Positions 47,105-58,008 of a stretch of 64,000 bases of DNA are shown here, piece by piece. The notes under the pieces were generated by a model that did not search any database, was not told where the DNA came from, and saw only the letters and a list, made by a program, of their open reading frames with translations. Where the stretch lies: the NCBI GenBank assembly GCA_036346225.1, contig JARFIW010000170.1, positions 7,812,501 through 7,876,500 of the forward strand. The letters run 5' to 3'. This stretch comes from Platerodrilus igneus (Eukaryota; Arthropoda; Insecta; Coleoptera; Lycidae). Each line of letters begins with the position of its first letter. Within the stretch, counting starts at the first letter, position 1. A program made the translations under genes and the position numbers.

Positions 47105-48238
47105 ATGAGTAGCACAGACATGCGACTTTATTTGGAGACAATACAGATATTTGATGGTACGGAAGCACATCTTTCAAATTTCATTGGAGCAGCCAAAATG
47201 TTCCTAAAAACCTTCTACAAACCCGGCAATAACGAAAGAAATTCATTGCTTATATGCTTGATAATAAGTAAACTAACCGGAAGGGCACTAACCTTAATCG
47301 TCAGTAGGGACGATTTACAGGAATGGCAAGAATTTAAACAGCTACTAATTGCATATTTTGGAGACCAACATAACATAAAATGCCTGGTGCGAGACCTAAT
47401 AAACCTTAGAATGGAACACAATCAATCCCCCTATCAATTCGGAATGAAATGCCAAGACGTGAGAAGTTTAATCCTAACAAAATTAAAAATCGAAGAACCC
47501 GATCAAAACGTTAGACATTTAAAAAAAAAATGTATGACGAAATGACACTGGACACCCCAAAATCTAGAAGAAGCTATGAACCTAGTAATAGAAGAAGAAA
47601 ATGTAATGTATTACCGCAACAGACTATACAACCCCAACGCAAATAAAAGTTATTCACCAATAAAAACTATACAAGCCACAAGACAAACAATCCCTCAACA
47701 AAAATTCACACCCTTTAACGCACAAACAAATCAACCGCGAATTAATAACCCAAACTTCAACAATACAAATTTTAATAATCAATTTAAACATTTTTTAAAA
47801 CCAACATTTAACCCAACTTTTACGGAACCCGCATTCCAACCAAGATTTAATTAAAACCTAAACCAACAAAGACCAGCATTCAACGCAAACCCCAATAGAA
47901 ATACACCAATGACAAATAATCATAACAACCCTAATAATTATTATAAACCAACACCAATGGGTACCTCATCTGGTAACACCAGACAAAATACAAAGATAAC
48001 ACATATCCGACCAAACCCTCATCAGAAACGCAATTTTACATCAGAAGAACTATTTCACCAAGAAGCAGAAAAATTTGACACTGACCAGAATAATTACATT
48101 GAGACAACTACGAACAATGAATCAAACCATGCAGAAATTTATGAACGCGACGAACAATACGAAACTTACGAGGAGTACGACGAAGAAAACTCGAACTCAA
48201 ATTTTCAAATGGACCAATTCATAACCGACCAAACTTAA
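47105..48238 (+). pseudogene. gag: gag, one frameshift and one stop
   Basis: Structural protein that would form the particle core. The start MSSTDMRLYLETIQIFDGTE matches the capsid N-terminus of 17.6/297-type elements. The capsid body (FLKTFYKPGN, LTGRALTLIV, DDLQEWQEFK, LINLRMEHNQSPYQF) is intact to a run of ten As at about 47521, where frame is lost. Gag continues in another frame from about 47570 with an Asn/Pro/Phe-rich segment, a stop at 47852-47854, and an acidic end (YETYEEYDEENS). The end overlaps pol, which lies in the -1 frame as usual. There is no CCHC zinc knuckle, as is common for errantiviruses. Confidence 0.85.
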
Positions 48239-51200
48239 TAAACTTAAATAACATAAATCACTTAGTACTACCATACATAGAAATATCCCACGCCGAATTC
48301 AAATTATTAATCGACACCGGATCCTCAAAAACATTAATTAGCCCCAGAACTGTGAAAAAACATTATGCAGCTTATGTAGAAAGAGAACTATTTAAAATTA
48401 AAACAGCCCATCAAACAACACTACACCAATTCGTAGCTAATATACCCTTACCGAGAACATTTAATGTTAAAATGAAACATAAATTTTGTGTATTCGAATT
48501 TAACGACAGATATGACGGCTTAATCGGAATGGACCTTCTAAGAAAATTAGGAGCCAACATTGACATTAAAAATCGCTTATTAAGGACGAAATACGGAAAA
48601 ATCCCCATTAAATTTCAAAACACACAACTCGAACAAAAATACACAATAGAACCCCGAACGGAACGAAAAATAAAAATCCCAGTAAAATCTAACAAAAAAG
48701 TAGGAATAATAAATCATATGAAATTTCAACAAGGAGTAGAAACCCCAACCGCTTTAGTGCAAATAAAAGATAACTATGCAACCACAACAATATTAAATTC
48801 AAACGACTATCCCGTAGAATTATCATTGACAGGCCCAATTAACGCAGAAGAACTAAATTTTAACGAAATGGAAATAGACGAAAATTTAGAAAACGATTAC
48901 AACCCAATAGAACATGATAAAATGTTAAGAGAAAATTTAACTAATATCCGCTTTAACACCGACATCAATCAAGAAGAAGAAAGAGCAATTAAAAACTTAT
49001 GTTTTGAATACCGCGACATATTCCATTGCGAAGGAATACCATTAACATTCACCAACACAGTAAAACATAATATCGAGTTAACAGACAATAAGCCAATTTT
49101 TACAAAAGCATATAGACTACCTCATGCAAGCCAAGAAGAAGCTGACAGACAAGTAGCAGACTTATTAGAACAAGATATAATCCAGCACTCCAATTCACCA
49201 TGGAGCAGCCCCGTGTTAATAGTATCTAAGAAATTAGACGCAACCGGAAAGAGAAAGTACAGAATGGTAATAAACTATAGAAAGTTAAATGAAAAAACGG
49301 TAGATGACAAATATCTACTACCAAATATAACCGAAGTTTTAGACAAATTAGGCAAATGCCAATATTTTTCAACATTAGATCTAGCATCAGGATACCATCA
49401 GGTAGAGATGGAAGAAAAAGACATATCAAAAACAGCCTTCAGCACACCTAGAGGACATTACGAGTACAAACGAATGCCATTCGGATTAAAGAACGCACCC
49501 GCTACTTTCCAGAGAGTCATGGACAATATACTACGAGGAATACACAATGAAAAATGCCTTGTATACCTAGATGACATCATAGTTTATTCCACATCATTGG
49601 TAGAACACATAGAAAGATTGAAAGAAGTATTTGAAAGACTTAGACAAGCACATTTCAAAGTACAATTAGACAAAAGTGAATTTTTACAAAAAGAAGTATC
49701 ATTTTTAGGACATGTAATAACACCCCAAGGAGTAATGCCAAATCCAGACAAAACAAATGCAGTTCTAAATTACCCATTACCAAAAACAACCAAAGAAACT
49801 AAAGGATTTCTAGGACTTAGTGGTTACTACCGCAAATTCATTAAAGGTTACGCTCAGATAACCAAACCCCTGACAAATTGTTTAAAAAAGGGAAACAAAA
49901 TTGAACACACCCCGGAATTCATTAAAGCCGTAGACAAAATTAAAAACATATTAACGAATCACCCTGTATTAGAATACCCAGACTTTTCAAAACCATTTAT
50001 ACTGACGACGGACGCATCGAATGTAGCATTAGGCGCAGTATTGAGCCAAGGAAAAGTAGGTAGCGATAAACCCATCAGCTACGCATCCAGAACCTTAAAC
50101 GAAACCGAACAGAAATATAGCACCATAGAAAAAGAATTATTAGCCATCATTTGGGCAACAAAATATTTTAGACCTTACTTATACGGAAGAAAATTTTACA
50201 TATACACTGACCATAGACCATTAGTATGGCTATGCAAACTGAAAGAACCAAATTCAAAATTACAACGATGGAGAATCAGACTCGAAGAGTCCGATTACGA
50301 AATTATATACAAAAAAGGAATTTATAACAACAACGCAGACGCTTTAAGTAGAATCCAGCTCAATGCATTAGAAACGGAATCCATTAAGGGAAACGTAGAC
50401 GAAGCAGAAATAAGGGAAGATCCATACGAGATCGACACGATACATTCGACACAAAACGAAGAACCTAAAAACGCGATTAAAATTTTAAACGAAGCAATCG
50501 ATATGAAACCCAATCAATTTATAATAACCGAAGTTTTAAATAACCCAAATCCCGTAAAATATACAAAAGTAGATAACAAAAAGATATACCAAATTCAAAT
50601 AACTAAAGATGACAACGAGGAACAAATAATTAAAATTCTAAAGGAATACACCCCCAAGAAAAAAAGATTTTATTTTTATTTCAACACCGAACATTTATAC
50701 CAAAAGATTTTCAGAATTATACGTTAAACTATTCAATAACTCTGGCCCTGAACTCATCAGATGTACTAGAAAATTAATAACATTAGACGACCCTGACGAA
50801 ATAAACGATGTAATTAGGAATCAACACGAAGGAAAAACCAACCATCGTGGAATTAACGAAACTATAAAGCAACTTGTAAGACGTTATTATTTTAAAGACA
50901 TGAAGGACTTGACCACAGATTTCATTAACCAATGTGAATTATGTGACAAAGCGAAATACTATAGGAAACCCCCAAAGATACCCTTAATGTTAACCAAAAC
51001 ACTTGACAAACCATTTCAAAAACTACATGCCGATACTCTAGTAGTAGAAGCGCAAAACTATCTAACAATTGTAGACGCATTCACAAAAATAGGACAAGCA
51101 ATACCAATCACATCCAAATATAGCATTGACGTGACCCGAATCAATAACTCTAGACAATAGTAGCGAATTTAAAAATGAGACAATAGAAAACACTTTAGAA

Positions 51201-51830
51201 CTTCACAAAATAAAAATTCATTTCATAACGGAAAACCACCCTGAATCAAACGGACTAATTGAACGACTACATTTAACCCTGTTAGAACAAATTCGATTAT
51301 TAAGAATAAATTATAAAAAGGAACATATAACCAATTTAATGTCATATGCACTAATCGCCTATAATAATACAATTCACTCATCAACAAATTTTACACCCTT
51401 AGAATTAACATTAGGACATTCAGATTCACGAAATCCCTATGACATACACTACAACAAGGAAGTATATCAACAATATGCGAAAGACCACAAAGAAAAACTA
51501 AAAATAACTTATGACAAGGTAAAAGATAAATTAGATAACGATAAGGAACGTATCACCACAACCCGAAACAAAAATACCGACGCAAATAAATTCTCAGTAG
51601 GACAAACTGTGTATGAGAAAGCTTTCAAAGCAAGCGACATAAAACAGCACGCAGAAATTTAGGACCATTTAAAATTAAGAAAATATCAGATAAAAACATA
51701 GCAGTAGTAGACAACGGTAAAATAACAAAGTACATTCATTTGAAAAACCTAAGACACCCTGTCATTTCAGATGGACAATCATCACCCTTACCGTCCAACT
51801 CCACCCAGGTAGAACGGACAACCAAGTAAT
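48230..51830 (+). pseudogene. pol: pol: protease, RT, RNase H, integrase (broken)
   Basis: Enzymes for reverse transcription and integration. The protease active site LLIDTGSSKTL is near 48303. A long open stretch to 50727 holds RT (YRMVINYRKLN, FSTLDLASGYHQVEM, RMPFGLKNAPATFQ and catalytic VYLDDIIVYS near 49561) and RNase H (TTDASNVALGAVLSQ, EKELLAIIWA, TDHRPLVWL). A frameshift near 50710 precedes the integrase zinc-binding region (NQHEG, NHRG, QCELCDKAKY). The catalytic core has HADTL, then a deletion of roughly 20-25 codons at about 51145, then the second Asp (LDNSSEF) and its Glu 35 residues on. Another frame change follows the stop at 51660. RT is well kept; integrase is not usable. Confidence 0.92.
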
Positions 51831-51879
51831 AATAGAAGATATAAAAAAGCAACCCCCGGTATACTACCAATTAAATTAG

Positions 51880-52931
51880 GCAGTATGCAAAACCCAATTA
51901 ACAATTGCAAAATTAAATACCCTACACTCTAGTATTATTGAACCAACCGATTTATTAAAAGAATTAATAAGAATTAAATCACTTATAATTAACAGTAAAT
52001 TACCTTTTGATGTAACAGAGACAAACATTCTAATATTTGAAAAGATAGCTATAGTAAAAGGCTACATTAAGAATAACGAAATAATTCTTTTAATAGAAAT
52101 CCCGATTGAAGAAAGTAACAATTATAATTATTATCATTTATTTGCTTTTCAACAAAAGTTACTAGCACATACCAAGTAATCATACCCAAAACCAAATTCC
52201 TATCCCTAAATGAACTGAGATATGGTTATACAAACGAGAAATGTACTGAAGTAACACCAAACCAATACTTATGCCAATCAATGACGACAACAACCATTCA
52301 AGAAGACAGCCCTTGTAAAGTACAACTATTAAAATTTTCAAATCATTACGAAAACTGTGAAGCCAAACAAGTGCAAATAACTAATATGAAAATTCAAAAA
52401 GTTACAGAAAACAAATGGATAGCCATTTTCCCAACAGAAGTAGTAGCAACTATCCACTGCAACCAAGATGAAAATAACCAAGCATTAATCGGAAGCAAAC
52501 TAATTACCCTCAAAGAAGAATGTTATTTGAAATTGAAAGACGAAGTAATCAGAGATTATCAAGATCCCATAGCAACAAAGAAACTTGCAAACCTACCGGA
52601 ACTACAGTTCAAGATAGAACAAGAAGACGAAGAAATAATCAAGAAACCTATGAAGCTAGAGCATCTAGACTTAGACGACTTAAACCACGCCATGAAATTA
52701 GTGGAAAGTTACAAAGAACATTTAAGTGAACTCAAAACGCCAAAGTTACATTATAATAATATATGTGTTTGGACAATTGTATTAATCATTTTAATAATTT
52801 TTGTAATTATATATATATTCTACAAAATGTACCTTAGATATAAGAATGAAGGAAACAGTTCTAGATTTAAGGAAACAAAGAAAAATAAAGAAACGATAAG
52901 TATACCCTTAGAAACAATGAATTTTAAATGA
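51880..52931 (+). pseudogene. env: env, N-terminally truncated
   Basis: Remnant of the envelope glycoprotein acquired by errantiviruses. Only the C-terminal half is seen. A frame is open from 52281, with weaker coding in other frames upstream to about 51880. Visible features are cysteines typical of an ectodomain (EECYL, IHCNQ), a charged membrane-proximal region (HLDLDDLNHAMKLVESY), one strong membrane span near 52770-52825 (WTIVLIILIIFVIIYIF) and a short basic tail ending NFK. The signal peptide, furin-type cleavage region and fusion region are absent: the end of pol is followed almost directly by the truncated part. No functional envelope can be made. Confidence 0.8.
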
Positions 52932-52989
52932 AATTGAATAATGAATTTTATGTATTTAAAAATTAAGTAAAACCTTAATTTTTCATTTA

Positions 52990-52999
52990 CGGTGGGAGG
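52990..52999 (+). promoter_or_regulatory. Polypurine tract
   Basis: GGTGGGAGG immediately precedes the 3' LTR, the position where plus-strand DNA synthesis is primed. A single T interrupts it. Confidence 0.6.
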
Positions 53000-53526
53000 A
53001 GTTATGTATCCCCCAATTATATATATGTATTGAATATATTGAATCTAATAGGAATTATTAGAAATTATTAAATAAAGTATAAGTCCATTGCAACATTGTA
53101 ATACAAGGATAACCCAGAGAGGTTATCGACAGTTCATGAGAACGGAATGCAACTTTGCATCCGTGAGGGCAGTGATACTGCAGGTGGCAGGTCACAGGCG
53201 GTTAACATACCGCAATTACTTAGAATTAAGATTAATACATTGTAACAAAGTGTAAAGCAGACATGAGATCTGCAAGTTCCCACAGCCTTGTGAGGGGCAG
53301 GTTATTATAAAAAGCCCGGGAGCTCAAGACCGGGCAGTCAGTCTTCGAACTCCATACTTCGTTGTTCAAGCTACTCACCTTAGTATAATTAATTATTTTT
53401 TATTAAAGTTATTATGTACAAGTTATTTTAAATTTCACCGTAATTTCTGTTTCAAATTAAATAAATTTTGTTAAGTGTTTCAAGTTGTTTTTTAAAAACA
53501 CGGCTCCAAAGGCCCGAACTTTAACT
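53000..53526 (+). repeat. 3' LTR
   Basis: 527 bp, AGTTATGTATCCCCC to CCGAACTTTAACT, followed by the CGCG target duplicate at 53527. Confidence 0.92.
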
Positions 53527-53876
53527 CGCGTACCTCTACTTATTGATATTCTGAGCTAGCCTACACAGTTCCCTGAAATTCCCACAACGACCTATATATA
53601 GCTGTGTTCCCTTTATATTGTTTTCTAACTATATGCCCTATTTCACCGAGATTCAGTGGTATGTGAAGGAGGTTAAGCAATTTGTGGTTGCCAAGATCTC
53701 CCAACACTTAGACATTTGCCGAATTAATACTTTTCCAATAAATCTTTTCGCACAATTAACATTCGAGAATATTGCACAACCAATACCTGTAGTTGCTTAT
53801 AATAATCATCATGTTTAAGTAAAGTTTTTTTTTTTCGTCATTAGTTTTTCCAGCTTTTGGAATAGTTATACGCGTA
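53527..53876 (-). repeat. LINE tail and Penelope 3'-UTR-like remnants (right flank)
   Basis: 53531-53600 continues the RTE LINE 3' end cut by the Errantivirus-like element (TTCTGAGCTAGCCTACACAG, CCCTGAAATTCCCACAA). 53640-53735 is Penelope-3'-UTR-like (reverse of 22690-22775). 53838-53876 is a further LINE tail copy. The same order is seen at 43745-44512. A 66-residue open frame here (53618-53818) is part of this repeat and not a gene. Confidence 0.65.
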
Positions 53877-54954
53877 CCCCATTGATTGAGTGAATCTAGC
53901 TTCATTCAGAGCATTCTTGACCAACAAGTGTCAACGACTAGGCTAGGTACATCAGATGGCAGAGGCGAATATAAAGTTTGACTTTATGATTTTCTACTAA
54001 CTAACTCATAAGATTACCTTATCTATTTTATCCTATACCAAGGAGTCGAATTACTATTCAGCGTTTCAGCTTAGTTTATGAAAGTAAAACAATTAGGTTT
54101 GTAGTACAAAATTTATATGAAATTTATATGCTGCATCCATATTTCCTAATATGTAATTAAAGTTGTTTCCTATAAAAGCCACACTAAATACTACAATAAT
54201 TAATTACTTAAATTTTGCGCTTGGACGTGTTTATCTGGCAAAAGCGTCATCTTCCAATTAAGCCAGATTCATGCAATTGTTAGTAAAAGCAAGACAAAGC
54301 CTCCGCTTTAATACAGAATACACACTCTGTTTTGTCAATCGATCCCATTTGCTACTACACACAATTCTATTTCCCAAAGTACGTAAATGGTTTTAAGCAA
54401 AGTGTAGCAAAAGTAAAATCACACTTAAGGCAATAAAATCCTTATATTACGGAGCACTTTACGCCATGAAAATTATGTGACACGTTCTATGTATTAAATT
54501 TTTGTTTTACGAGAAAACGCGAAAATGGAATAAAATTTATATTCACATTCCTCGTGCGATCCCAATCTAAAAAGTGACTGATACAGAAATGAATAACTAG
54601 AAAGTGTCACGGGCAAGTATATGGTGAACCGTAGCGTTAGAGATACAAAATTGGAAAACGTAAACGGTTTTTTTTTATATTCTATACATTTATAAGCACG
54701 TAAGCCGCTTTGATTTCCCACAGTGAATTCACTTACATAATGTGGCAGAAATAAATCGGTCTCATTTAGAAAATTAATCTAACTTATTGTTTTAGAACGT
54801 TAAAATCCTTTTCCAGTTTGTCTAGAGAGAAGTTTCTGCAACCAACATCTGCAGTTAATAGTTAGTTTGGTACAATATAAAAATTAAACGCAAAGATCGT
54901 TCACAAAGCAGTCTCTCAGTAGAAATCATTCAAATGCATTCGATATCTTGTTTA
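53877..54954. other. No gene recognised
   Basis: AT-rich, no motif in either strand. Confidence 0.5.
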
Positions 54955-54958
54955 CTTT

Positions 54959-56386
54959 GCTACGTACCTAGACGTAGCCGGAAGAAAAGTAGATACCAGG
55001 CTAACTACCATACGCGGAGAAGGGGGGGATTCGCCAACATACCAAGAAAACAAAAATAAAGTACATCGCCTGCGATTATCTATTAATACGTAAAAATAAA
55101 TAAAGGATTCTGTACAATCAAGCAAAAGGAAAATAAATTAAACGTTACTATTTTACAGCCAACAATTATAATATACGGACAATTTAGGAATCTAGATACG
55201 AAGTGCGCATCTTGTATTTACACAAAATAAAATTAATCAGCATCGAATTAGAACTGTGAGGGCTTTTATCAAGTATTTTTAAAATTTCACTTAATACTTT
55301 TTATAAAATAACTAATTAGTAGGAACGAATTAACGTATGAGAGTTTTGGTCAAACGTTTTTAAAATTTCACTTCAAAATTTTTGTAAAATTAAAATAATC
55401 CCTAAAGCGTTTAAACGTGTGCGTTTTTTTGACAAGCATGTTAAAAAACAGTACATCGCACATGTAGAGCGATAATATCGAATAGCAGCAACAAACGATA
55501 GTTTTATAATGTGAAGTTTCTTGTCACGTAACTATACCAAACGTTGATACAGAATATGCCATTGACGCACACAAAAGAAAACAAGTTGAATGCCTGTATG
55601 TGTCCTGATACTTAACTCGAAAACCGTCGGGGGTAAGTCAGCATAGAAACGCCATGGTCGTCAGCATACATTTACTTTGCTACCATAATTGCAGCAGAGG
55701 TCTACCGATAAAAGTAGTTGGTGTACAGACAAAAACAGTTGTTCAACATAAAGAAAAAACCCATTTAGCCTGCAGCTAAAAAAACTAAAAAGAAAATCTT
55801 ATTAGATTGGATATGCGCGGAGAAACTCGCCGAATACACGCAAAACACCTCCTAGTTGTCGAACATAAACACGTGCACCGCTTTTGATATACGGTGACAA
55901 ATAAATGTAGAAAACACTTTGACGTACAAGCTGTAGAATCAAATTCAACAATGGTTCAAACAACACGAATTCGAACTGCTAATCCTAGCTTACTGAAGCG
56001 CAGTAAAACTGGAAAACCCGGCTTATATCGGATAGTGCGCGACCCTATTTCAACAAGTCGTTACATTGGAACAGTAGAGAAAACCATTCTACTGCGGTCG
56101 TATACCAAGATAACGGGTACCTAATAACAGGATATAACTATTTAATTTTAGCATAAACCTGTCGTTTCCAAATAAATAAGTTCAAAATGAAACTTTGTAG
56201 AAAGCGTATTTATTATTATAAACAGGATGTTATTGAAGAATTTAAGAGATTACCGGATACCTAACACAAGGCATAGACTATTTAATTTATAGAATAAATT
56301 TTCGTTCTAAAAGAAAACGGGATTTGAGTTAAAGAATTTATTCGAGAACGTGTTTATTATTAAATATGTTAAAAATCAACGTAACA
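54959..56386 (-). repeat. 3' LTR (left in the window)
   Basis: 1428 bp. Landmarks shared with the other LTR: CTTACTGAAGCGC/CTTATCGAAGCGC, ATACCGGATACCTAACACAA-like sequence near 56252, and GAGTTAAAGAATTTATTCGAG. A 76-residue frame at 55894 inside it is not conserved in the other LTR. Confidence 0.85.
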
Positions 56387-56399
56387 AATTCCCCCAGCA

Positions 56400-57225
56400 A
56401 AATTGACAGGTCTAGGTAGGAAAACAACAGTAATAGGAGTGGGCAGGACAAAAAAAACCCAAAGAGGAAAAAATCCAAAGAGAAAAAGAAACAAAAACCC
56501 AAACAAAAAAAATTCGCTTAAAAGTTAAAAAAAAATTCGTCACGGAAACGAAAAAAGAAAACAAAAAAAGGAAAAAGAAAAACGCCCCAAAATAAAAAAG
56601 AAGAACTCTCGTCCGGCTCGAAGAACCAATCATAGAAGAGATTAAAAAGGAAGGAAGGAAGGGAAACAAGCAACGAGGACTAAGATGGAACGGCATGGAC
56701 ACTGAAAAAAAGTCGTCGGAGGACGGATATTTCTAGTGAAGAAACCGAAGGTTACCAACCTCAAGAGAAGAAAAGGAACGAGGAAGAAAACCAACAGTGT
56801 ACGCCAAAACAGGGCCCAAAGGTCAAGTCTCAAGTAAACAAAGGAATAACAAGAGAGAACGAGAGGAACAGAGGAGAAACGCTGGTAAAAGAAAATAAAG
56901 TACTTCAAACTGTGGTAGCCAAAACTGAAAAACCGAAGAAAAAAAGCTAACTAGTCCTAAAGTCGACTAAGTCGTGGTTTCCGAAGAACAAAAAACGGAC
57001 TAGAAAGCACCTACCACAGGAGCGGATGAATGAAACACCATCGGAATAGGGACCGACAGCAAAGAAGACCAGCAAGAGTATAGGGAAAGGAAAGTGGAAC
57101 GAAAGGAACGAAAAAAAAGCAAAAAAACCAAAAAGAATAACACCAACACTAAGTACAAAACCAAAAAAAGACTAAGAATCGTACAAAAGAAGATAAAACT
57201 AAATCCCAGTGTACTTATGTATGAG
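56400..57225 (-). other. Low-complexity internal region
   Basis: The plus strand is extremely A/G-rich (AAAAAAG and GGAAGGAAGG runs). Open frames on the minus strand here are Phe/Leu-rich by composition and are not considered genes. Confidence 0.6.
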
Positions 57226-57227
57226 TA

Positions 57228-57900
57228 GATATGGGTGTGTACGTGCGTGTGTGTGATGTGTGTGTGTGTGGGGGGGAGGTGTAAGAAGGGTGTGTATGTG
57301 TTATGCGTGTATAAAGTGGCGTGTGTGTATGTGTTGTACCGCTATAGTCGCCTCTTACGACAGGCAGGTCGTACCATGGGACAATTCTATTTTCGGACCC
57401 ACGCGGGTTCAAATAGTACAAAAAGAAAACGAAAGAAAGGAGAACGAAGTAGAACTGTGTGTTTATGAAGTGTGTGGGTGTGCGTGTGTGTGTATGAAGT
57501 GTGTAGGTATAGATTGGAAGTATATAAAGTGTGTGTATGTATTGGACCGCTGTAGTCGCCTCTTACGACAAGCAGGCCGTACCGTGGGACTATTCTATTC
57601 CCGGACCCACACGGGGTCAAGGAGTACAAGGAGAGAACTGAAGAAAGACGATCCAAGAAGAGAACGGAGAAAAAGAGAACCAAGTAGAACTGTGTGTTTA
57701 TGAAATGTGTGTGTGTGAATGTATGTGTGTATAAAGTGTGTGGGTATGGATTGGACGTATATAAAGTGTGTGTGTATGTATTGAACCGCTGTAGTCGCCT
57801 CTTACGACAGGCGAGTCGTAACATGAGACTATTCTATTCCCGGACCCACACGGGGTAAAAAAAACCAAGAAAACGAAAGAAAACCTAGCCAAATGGGAAA
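57228..57900 (-). repeat. Three tandem GT-rich units with a conserved core
   Basis: The core (plus strand: TAGTCGCCTCTTACGAC, then GACTATTCTATTCCCGGACC) occurs at about 57339, 57547 and 57786. Each core is preceded by a (GT)n-rich block and followed by an A-rich spacer with GTAGAACTGTGTGTTTATGA. Periods are 208 and 239 bp. The core read on the minus strand resembles sequence widespread in invertebrate transcripts, but I cannot name it. Confidence 0.8.
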
Positions 57901-58008
57901 GTAAATACAAAAAAAACTTAATGTCCAGAAATCAAAACCTAAGGAAAGCAAAGTCGGCATAAGAAACGGGCGCGATGACTAGATATTGAGCTTGAGACGT
58001 TTGCGCCG

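Larger units (their letters stand above)
44517..53526 (+). mobile_element. Errantivirus-like Ty3/gypsy endogenous retrovirus, defective
   Basis: Complete LTR-to-LTR element of 9010 bp. LTR ends are AGTTA...TAACT, and the 4-bp CGCG target duplication (44513-44516 and 53527-53530) fits the alternating pyrimidine-purine preference described for errantiviruses. Order: LTR, PBS, long leader with two tandem-repeat blocks, gag, pol in the -1 frame, env, purine tract, LTR. By my eye count the LTRs differ at about 17 positions and one indel in 528 bp (roughly 3%), so this is not a brand-new insertion. gag, pol and env are all damaged. It interrupts an RTE LINE tail. Confidence 0.92.

Noticed and set aside
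53618..53818. 66-residue open frame
   Set aside because: It is part of a decayed Penelope-3'-UTR-like repeat also present at 44216-44470, where the frame is not kept.
56412..56908. Phe/Leu-rich minus-strand frames resembling membrane proteins
   Set aside because: They arise from the extreme A/G bias of the plus strand; the hydrophobic pattern is a composition effect.
57387..57824. Long Thr/His/Tyr-rich open frames on both strands
   Set aside because: They are produced by (GT)n-rich tandem units that stay open in several frames; no domain is present.
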